In this document: one piece after another, positions 55,886-64,000 of the stretch | How the letters are laid out: the number at the start of each line of letters is the position of its first letter | Numbering within the stretch: position 1 is the first letter of the stretch | Notes under the pieces: model-generated | Databases searched by the model: none | Told to the model about the DNA's origin: nothing | What the model saw: the letters and a program-made list of their open reading frames with translations, nothing else | Program-made: the position numbers and the translations under genes | DNA from: Nipponacmea schrenckii | Taxonomy: Eukaryota; Mollusca; Gastropoda; Lottiidae | DNA: 64,000 nucleotides | Direction of reading: 5' to 3' | NCBI GenBank assembly: GCA_030562195.1 | Contig: CM060201.1 | Location: forward strand, 33,400,067-33,464,066

Positions 55886-58270
55886 TAGATTATTAAGGCA
55901 GCAGTCACAAATCGAAACTAGCCTAGACATAAAAACGTTTCAAGGTTAGAGCTCCTTTTTTATGCACATTTACTCAGTACAAAACTCTTACACTGTTCTC
56001 AAGTATGTTACAGTATTCATGTAAACTGAAAGTATAAAAGATTAATATTACAAGCCTCAGGGAGACTAACTGTAATTCTAAAGCTTGTCAACTTATAGTG
56101 TATTATACTTGTAATGTGGGTCAACTGTATTCTTGTTTCTCTCTTTTCTACCTCATTCATACTCTATTACAGTTGAAATACAGACTTTGACATGTTGATT
56201 GAAAGTTAGAAATGTGCAATATCTATTTCTACTTATGCTTATAGTAATACATTACTTGTACAGGTTTGCCTCATTTTTCTATTTTATATATATTATTTGG
56301 TGTATTTTTCTAACACACAAAGCATCAATCTTTTTCAATAATTATCCAATCAGACATTTGTGGTTCCAGCAATTCTACTGAAAATAACAGTTTGATAACA
56401 TAACAGATCAAAATTTTTCTTGTATCACATAGGGCCTGAAAGGTGTGTGATGTCATGAAAAAATTAGAGAGATAGGTAAAACTGGGCTAGCCTACATTCA
56501 TGCCCTCCTAGAACTTGAAACTACTAAAGCCAATTAAAAATATCACTAGTTTACCAATAAATCTTACTATCAACACCATTTCTTATTTCTAATCAAAATC
56601 TACTACTGTAAAACTGTCAGAATCAACTGTTAATAGTCAATCATAGATCCATAACCCTCTAGGGAGTCCACATGGCAGCAGATAATCAAATCAAAATATG
56701 ACCTAGGGTCAGTATCATGGTCAGAGGTCAATAATGATAAAGGTCAGAGAGGCAACTGAAAGCTGTCAAAACATTTCTGAAAATGTCCATTCCAGAGAGA
56801 GTGACCTTCTGGCATAATCTTAGACCTGGTTCAATAATAGGACAAGAAACTGTAATGAGAGTCTGAGACAATCTGAGACAGATCTGGAATTCCCTCTCCC
56901 TCAGTCTCTCAACAATTAATATGACTGTTCAGGTTCCGGCACAATTACAGATGGGATTTTCTTCTTCAAACAGATATTTTAAAAGAGATCATACTTGTCT
57001 CTAACATGCCAATTATACAAGGCATAAAACAACTCAGTATCACATGTCCTGTATCATTTTATTAGGCAATTTACTGCACTAATTATCATTTAACAACTGG
57101 TCCTTTATAATTGTCAATTTGTAGTATGATCAATTTGTACTTGACTTTATGTGTTTATACTTCCTATTTTATTTAATACTAGGTGAAATGGTGCAAAATG
57201 TCAAATTAAGGATGTATTATTATATAGTAGAGATCAAGAATAATTTGCCAGACAGGAAGATGGCTTTAAGCTTCATTGTAGACTATAATATGATGTTTAT
57301 CATGAATAGACTATGGTTTACCAATACATTCAAGCAATGTATATTATTCACTATTCCATATTAAGAGAAGTATCAATGTTTGCCTGTGCATGGATTGACC
57401 TCCCAGGCTGTAAGAAAGTCACTTTACTTAGTGAGATATTGTTACTCCTTTCTCAATAAAATTTAAAAAATATTGTTCTGACCTCAACCTTGAAAATGAC
57501 CTTGAAAACTTTTATATATCAACTTACCTAAAATAGAAAAAATACAAAAAAAATTAAACTAAATTCTTAAATCATTAAATAAATTGAGTATCAATTAAAA
57601 AGAAGCTTTGAAAATTTTTCAAGACTTCTCATCGAAAATCTGCATCCGGATCATATGTGGGCAAGATATAGCTCCACTAAATTACTGTGAGAGTTGTTGC
57701 TGTGAAGGAAGGGTATGCTCACCCCTCCTGGAAATTAATTGCTTGGCAACAAGGCTTATAAACTTGGCATCTCTGACTGGAAGTTTACAAACTCATACTT
57801 ATTAATTGGTTTATTCATTTCATGTGCATTTTAAAATAACTAATCTGCACACTTGTATGAAGCTATTTTTATGTTTTATTTCGTAAATGTTTACAATTTC
57901 AATAATGTAAGTCCACCCTCCAACCACAACCCCCCTAACTCTGTCTCAATACAAAGATATTCAGCAAGTAATAAGTTATTATAGTTTGATATGAAGAAAA
58001 AATTGTTCTCGCCAACAAAATAATATTCTAATGTTCTGAAAGTTGTCAAATTACAGCAAGAAGGATTGTGACACAATGTTGTAGTATAATATGAGAAGAT
58101 CAATAAAATGATACAGATAGCAATAATCTGATAAATATTCTAGAGAAAATCAGAAAATTACGGGGGAAGTTTAGAAAGAACACAGTGTAATAGACCAAGA
58201 GATAGTTGTCATTTTATCACTGAACAATCAGTATTGATTTCCCTTCTTCCCTTGTAATAATCCTTCAAAC
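55886..58270. other. Tetraspanin upstream intron with one partial MITE
   Basis: The only identifiable item is a fragment at about 56335-56440 (CAATCAGACATTTGTGGTTC, CAGCAATTCTACTGAAAA, TTGTATCACATAGGGCCTGA) matching the left and middle of the TTAA element at 61929-62250. Short frames at 56199, 57149 and 57608 have no supporting splice sites or similarity. Confidence 0.45.
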
Positions 58271-58277
58271 TTCTTAT

Positions 58278-58492
58278 CAATATTCACATTCTACCAAGAT
58301 ATTCACATCATACCAAGATATTCACATCATACCAAGATATTCACATTATACCAAGATATTCACATTATACCACTAGATATTCACATCATACCAAGATATT
58401 CACATTATACCAAGATATTCACATTATACCAAGATATTCACATTATACCAAGATATTCACATTATACCAAGATATTCACATTATACCAAGAT
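58278..58492. repeat. 19-bp minisatellite, about 11 copies
   Basis: CCAAGATATTCACATTATA repeats with CATCATA variants and one CTAG insertion near 58372. Confidence 0.9.
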
Positions 58493-59100
58493 GTAAGTAT
58501 GTTTAGTGGCAATCAAAGATCAAGGTAGTTTGTAGCTTGCAAAATTATAGTACCAATAAGTGGTAAACTAATTATACAGATATACAGAAGTTTATTTCAA
58601 CACTGCCAATAAGATTTAGTATTATAGAAGGTCAATGATATCTATGAGAGTTGTGGTGTACTCCTGTAGGTACATAGAGCTTGGTGTCAGGGGGACGGTG
58701 TGGGGGACAGTTTGAGGGCAGGGGTTTTACTCTCAGGTGCCCTGCCAGACCTCAACATGGTCAAGAGTTACCAGAATGCCTTTAAGTCAAAGTTAATTAT
58801 TATCGTGTATGGTATTCTCGTTAATTGTTAATCTAATTTGCATATCTAATTAACATATATGAAGCCTAGGGTGAGAATAAAACACTGTGAAATTAACAAG
58901 TGACTATGAATAACAATTATTATTTTATGGTTGAGAAGGTTTTGTATATTCAGTTTATTTATCAAAATACAAACCAACTGTTGTCCTTTCTATTTCAGTC
59001 TCAGTTTTTGATATTCTAAGAATGCCTGACACTAATTGACTAACCATAAGGGCTAATTTAGGGCGAAAATGAAGAAATTCTAGAGCTTTTTTGGGGACAT

Positions 59101-60600
59101 AATGTAGACATTTGGTGGTTGTCTGAGATCTATACAACTGTAACCAAATTACATCAAGATACTGCTCATATTGGAAAACTTCTTCCTTTCACTTTGGGCA
59201 ATAATCAGAAATTCTAGAACAATTTATATTGTATATTAATTCATACATAAAAAGTATGTCACTGGTGAATGTTTCTTTCTAGATTGAAAAGGAGTGTTTT
59301 GTTAACATGTCACCAAAATTTCATTGACTCTTTGATGTTTGCTAGTTCTAATATGCATTTCTTTGATCATTTGCATGGATTACATTATTAGACAACCCAT
59401 GAATCACTTCGCAGAAAAACATGAAACATGCAGATGGCATTTTAATCAAATGGACCTCATAAAAATTGACTAGGATTTCACTGTGTTTCAGTAGGACATT
59501 TTTGATTAAAAGCATGAAAATAAATCTATTTTAGCCAGGGGCAAGAATTCTATTGTGAATTTTCTTTATTAGTTCTTATTTCTGGAGAATTTTTTTTTAA
59601 CCCTTGAGGTCTTCCTTCTATCTTTGCCACAGCTCTTACAATCTTTGCCAATACTATAGGGTGATCCCTTACACTATCTAGGTTGGCTATGTAATATATT
59701 TTCTATAATCCTTTACATCCTTTAACATGGCTTACAATTATCAATATCAATTACATAACCTCACTGTTATCTAGGTATTATAGCTATTTACACCCTCTAA
59801 CTTGGCTTACTTTTTGGTTACCAATTACATAACCTTACTGCTATCTTTGGTCTAACTCTTTATCAATTTTCATAATCTGATTACTATTTATGAATGCAGA
59901 CTAAATTACCATAATGATTGATTCGATATAAATTATATGCTAATGGTATTTAGAAGTTTACAGAAATCAACTTCTATACAATATCTACCAATATAAATCT
60001 TCTATTTCTAATACGACATTTTACATATGCTGATAATTATAAGTCACATAGATCCATGCTGGGAGGATAGTCATTTTAATTTTCAAAGTCTGATACTTCT
60101 GAATTTCAAGACTAAAATTTTAACATGAACATTTAACATATTAAGATTAGCTCGGATAAACTTCGATTATTTCTGATAACAATTATAAAAAGGTGAACCA
60201 GTTCCTATAATATAGAACTATTTAAGTAGACCATGATCTCAAATGACACTGACAATCTGAAACTAGGTCATATTGTATATTTTATATTTCTGTCGTTTTT
60301 ATGGCCTCACATTGATTATGAGCATTAGTAAAGAGAGTATTTGGTTGCTAGGTAACCTGTGTCATGGCGTCAGCTATGTCGTTGTATTGGTGACATGTTA
60401 TCCATTGATTTCCAACTGATTATAGATATTTCAAAGGAATTATAGATTCTAATACTGACAACCAATGTTTCTATTCTGTCAATTTGCCAATCTGATTAAA
60501 ACTAAGCTAGATATTTGGTGGTTGTCTGAGAGCCATACAATTCTAACCAAATAATATCAAGATATGCTCATATTTGAAAACATTTTCCTTTCATGTCACC
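59101..60600. repeat. Dispersed repeat pair of about 95 bp
   Basis: 59101-59195 and 60505-60598 share ATTTGGTGGTTGTCTGAGA, AACCAAATxAxATCAAGATA and GCTCATATTxGAAAAC then TTCCTTTCA. They are in the same orientation with scattered differences. Between them, 59625-59860 holds another imperfect duplication (ATTACATAACCTCACTGTTA and ATTACATAACCTTACTGCTA). No gene. Confidence 0.55.
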
Positions 60601-60679
60601 TGTTCTGATTTAGTTATGATCATAGACTCATTTTCTGATAAATAATTCTTCTGATTTACTGAATGCTTTTCAATGTCAG

Positions 60680-60960
60680 TCCCTCTGAGCAGGATCACAA
60701 ACAAAGGGAACAAGGTTGGGAAATCACAAAGTTCTTACAAAGGGATCAAACCCTTGACTCAAAATCTGGGAGACGCATTATGATTGTTCATTATCACAGT
60801 TTTTATCTGGGAATCATCAATATATTTCTAAGGTTTCACAGATTTGTCCTATGCTGGGGCCGAACCCTCTAAGGCTTCACATGTCCTATGCTGGGGCCGA
60901 ACCCTGTAACTTCCAGTTAATGAGCTATGTTAACTCACTGAACCAATACAGTTTCCAGGT
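60680..60960 (-). mobile_element. tRNA-derived SINE heads, tandemly duplicated
   Basis: On the minus strand, ACATAGCTCATTAACTGGAA (A-box-like) is followed by ACAGGGTTCGGCCCCAGCAT (B-box GGTTCGGCCCC) and then a second copy of the B-box segment, AGAGGGTTCGGCCCCAGCAT, 36 bp on. A third B-box-like GGGTTTGATCCC lies at about 60742-60753. This is a tRNA-like head with an internal duplication; a cloverleaf cannot close, so I do not call a tRNA gene. Confidence 0.55.
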
Positions 60961-61454
60961 TAAGAAGGTAAGATATAGAAACAATAAATAATGAATAAAG
61001 ACTAGAGTATTGATTAGAATAGAACATAGAAAAATTACCACGGTGATGACAGTTAAAATACTGAGTCATTCCAGGACAAATTTCTTCCCTTATTAATATT
61101 TTACTACAATCAAATATAATTGGAAACTTTTTAATTACTGCAGTGTTAGAAAATCAATGATTGAGTCAGGTAAAAATAGACAATGAACTAGGCAAGTTAT
61201 TGTGATTTTACTGTAATCTGGCTTTATTTTCCTATTATTCCTATCAAATTCTAGCCAATAATCATTTCCTGATTTTTTAAAATGGCACAATTTGTCTGCA
61301 CCTTTTTCTACAGTTTTGCAATCAGGCAACACTTTAAAAATATCAAGCAACAATTATTTTTAGTACATTAATTAATTTCTATTTCCGACAATCATGCATT
61401 TTTGATACACTAATGCCGTGACTATATATTTTGGGGATTTTATAACATAATCAT

Positions 61455-61630
61455 TGTTAGAACCATTTGGCTTGGTAGCGGTTGCTAACCCGAGGGTCCA
61501 GGGTTTAATCCCAGCAAAGGCTGTGTGCTACATGCTGTGCAAGTTAAAAATCTGTATTCAGTTGGAAATTGCAAAGGAGTAGACTAATGTTGCTGTCCTG
61601 GCAATCGGAGTTCATTTTGACTATAATATA
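61455..61630 (+). mobile_element. SINE family B, copy 3
   Basis: The head GCTTGGTAGCGGTTGCTAAC with B-box GGGTTTAATCCC (about 61503) is followed by TGTGTGCTACATGCTGTGCA and GGAGTAGACTAATGTTGCTG then TCCTGGCA, which match the 55320 copy. The central GTCGTTCGGATGGGA block is missing here. Confidence 0.65.
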
Positions 61631-61928
61631 AATCTGAATATTTGATCATGGACTGCCTTGATTAAACCTGTTTTATTTTTTACCTAATAGGCATTGTGAA
61701 ATCACTGTAACAATTTTTCTGCGTTGTTGTTTAATGTCATTAAGGACAATCTAAATTCAGACTGGAACATATCGTAGCTCATTACCATAATATGCAAATC
61801 ACCTCATCTCATCAATATTCATACCATCATGATTTACATTCTGTTCAGACACATTCATCTATATAGAATAGAAATAGTGCTGATTTTTCTAAGAATTTTA
61901 TTGTTTTATACTCTCTCGAGGGCCTTAA

Positions 61929-62250
61929 AGGGATTGTAAAGAGATTTTCTTAATTTTTAATGTGTATAGGGGACACTCATTGCATCAATTGGCACAATTC
62001 CAATTTTCAATCAGACATCTGTGGTTCCTGCAATTCCACTAAAACTAAGTGTTTGGTGACGTCACTAATCACAATATATGCCAGTATCTAATAGAAACTA
62101 GACTATATTTGTATCACATAAAAGGCCTTCACTATTAGTTTAAGTGGAGTTGCAGAAGTCTGATCGGAAATTGGAACAGTACAATTGATGATTATTAGTG
62201 TCCCCGATCCAATTCACTTACAAAATTTAGATAACCTCTTTACATTCTCT
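61929..62250. mobile_element. TTAA-flanked MITE with inverted arms of about 130 bp
   Basis: TTAA at 61925-61928 and 62251-62254 flanks an element starting AGGGATTGTAAAGAGATT and ending with an imperfect inverse (RC: AGAGAATGTAAAGAGGTT). Pairing continues inward through GGGGACACT and CAATCAGACATCTG-type blocks, with CAATTCCACT against GTGGAGTTG. It has the same target and the same AGxGA start as the 18179 element, but a different interior. No coding frame. Confidence 0.75.
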
Positions 62251-62254
62251 TTAA

Positions 62255-64000
62255 TTTCTATATTTAGCAAGAGAAGAAGTAATTAACATATAGAGAATTT
62301 CTTATGAGCCTTTCTTGATTTCAAGTGAACATTTTTAAACTTTGTCATAACTCTACTTTCCATCCATAAAACTACACTGTATTGGTCTTTAACAAGTAAT
62401 CAGTAACAGAGTTTTAGAATTCTGAAGTAAAAATAGCTTTGAAGCCAGCTTTATTGCTGAACAGGCTGCGTTCCCACTGGCTTTTTTGGCTTTAAAGCTG
62501 GCTTTCATTTGGCCAACAATAAATTGCCGAACGCTAAAGGGGAGTTTTCAGTTCCTGAACCATAAGGGTTCGTCAATAAAACCAGTGAAAACACAAAAGC
62601 AAGCTTAAGTCTGGCTTTTTGGGTCATTGATAAAGCAGTTAGTATCTTTATAATAATCAGGAAGTAAAGAAAGGTCAGCAGTAGAAACTAGACTGTATTG
62701 AACTTTGATACACTATCAGTATCTATATTCAACACTAAAAGACTCCAAGTCTGTAAATGATCAATACAAAGATAGGATTTAGTCTGACGATTCCACTGAG
62801 AATAGTAAGTCTACCGCCTACCCAGAATCTCAAATAATTGCAGAATTACGTCAAGTCAGTCGTCTTTTCTCCGATAACATCCTATTTTTAGACCTATCGG
62901 AAATTTCACAATAAATTTTACAAAGTGAAATTGGTGTGATATTCCACAGCAGACAATAATAAAATAAGAGATCTTCATGCTATTCTTAGAGGCCAATGAA
63001 AGATGGAACTGTGGCTTGCAGTGAAAAATCAGCTACATTTTTCCCCAAAACAGCTGCAATAAGTCTATTTTGTTTAATTTTCTTTAAGTCTAGAGATGGG
63101 GCTTCAGATTATTAAACATTCAAAATTTATCAATATCAGCCCCTAAAACATTAGACATCAATATAACTAAACAGGATTATAGAGCTCCCAACCCCTAGAT
63201 TATGAAAGAAGTGTCTTACTTGCCAAGACAACCTGGCTTAGAGCAACTACCATAAACATTGATATTTTATCTCTATAAAATGCCAATTTCCCAGTATGTT
63301 ATGTCCATTGTAGGGGTAGGGCTGAATTTGTCAGACTAGGCTTGGTGGTACTGAAAACTATGTCTTCCCCGTCCCTTGTAGGGCTAGATTTGTCAGACTG
63401 CGGTCCTTACGCCTATTAATGAACACTAACAGTTGCGAAGTTTTATTAGATGAAGAAGATTTGTGAGGTTGCTATAGATCATTATCAGAGCGGTGACTGC
63501 AGAGTGCTGACAAATAATGGGTTTGGTGTAGTGCAAATAGCACCAGTCATGTAAGAACTCAATGGTATGACAAACAATAAATAGAGGCCAGACAAATTTC
63601 TGTTTGCCTGTAGAAACACCACTGAAGAAGACCTCATCAATCATCAGGTTATTACGGGTATATCAGTGTTAATATCAGCTTCTAGATCTATTTTTATATC
63701 TCTAGGTCTATATATTATCTTTCTCATATCATAACTCTGGTACACTGATATAGATACACTCTCTTAGTCAGTCAGTTTATATTTACTTTATTGTAATGTT
63801 CATCATAGCCAACTTTCACAAGCACCAACACTGGTATGAGAATGTTTCTTACCCTGAAGACATCACACACTCCAATTTGTGTAGTGTTGATAATGGCAAG
63901 CTTTCACAAGCATGAGGTTAAAAGGTGTCACTAGGACAATGTTAAGAAGCACTGGCCATGACCTGAGAACTGTTCTTACAATGAGGAGAATACAAGCCCA
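62255..64000. other. Right edge, no gene recognised
   Basis: This is presumably still upstream intron of the tetraspanin or its 5' flank. I looked on the minus strand for a short exon with a start codon, Cys/Lys-Tyr and a run of Leu/Phe ending at a GT donor, and found none. The 72-residue minus-strand frame at 63426 is unsupported. Confidence 0.4.

Overview
The window is a stretch of nuclear genome from an invertebrate animal, most likely a mollusc or other lophotrochozoan. The evidence is spliced genes with GT-AG introns, AT-rich DNA, tRNA-derived SINEs, a truncated LINE, many minisatellites, and a (CCGT)n-bearing dispersed repeat of a kind I associate with molluscs. There is no bacterial, viral or organellar gene content. 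Almost every long open frame is an artefact of tandem repeats, and the true coding sequence sits in short exons. The taxon is inferred, not shown.

Four genes can be assembled exon by exon with consistent reading phase. (1) Minus strand, 4106-7760: a complete 4-exon, 493-residue MGAT4C-like (GnT-IV family) Golgi glycosyltransferase. (2) Minus strand, 10697-27840: a complete 12-exon, 450-residue FAM187A-like immunoglobulin-domain membrane protein. Its introns hold most of the satellite DNA of the window. (3) Plus strand, 28701-38126: a complete 17-exon, 541-residue LIN9, a core subunit of the MuvB/DREAM cell-cycle complex. It lies head to head with FAM187A across about 860 bp. (4) Minus strand, 43816-47714: a tetraspanin lacking only its first coding exon, which is probably beyond the right edge. 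It carries two intact alternative exons for the Cys-Cys-Gly part of the large extracellular loop, separated by only 47 nt. The four genes share no evident pathway.

The rest is repeats. From left to right: an inverted-repeat pair with a perfect hairpin and a 42-bp minisatellite (0.5-3.6 kb); back-to-back 28-bp and 62-bp arrays (9.0-10.3 kb); a 1.1-kb element with 35-bp inverted ends (11.1-12.3 kb); a SINE whose tRNA A-box segment is amplified ten times (12.5-13.0 kb); a 28-bp array of about 92 copies (13.9-16.5 kb); a 44-bp array split by a MITE with TTAA target duplication (17.3-18.9 kb); another 28-bp array (19.1-21.0 kb); an 89-bp array split by a LINE tail (22.3-23.2 kb); a 2-kb composite repeat in LIN9 intron 9 (32.3-34.3 kb); two arrays of about 51 bp (47.8-48.5 and 53.0-55.0 kb); and a 19-bp array (58.3 kb). 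Several SINE and MITE copies are scattered between them.

The most striking finds are the tetraspanin exon pair whose 47-nt spacer predicts forced mutually exclusive splicing, the tandemly amplified Pol III A-box, the TTAA element whose empty site can be read from the surrounding array, and a 28-bp period shared by four arrays of unrelated sequence.
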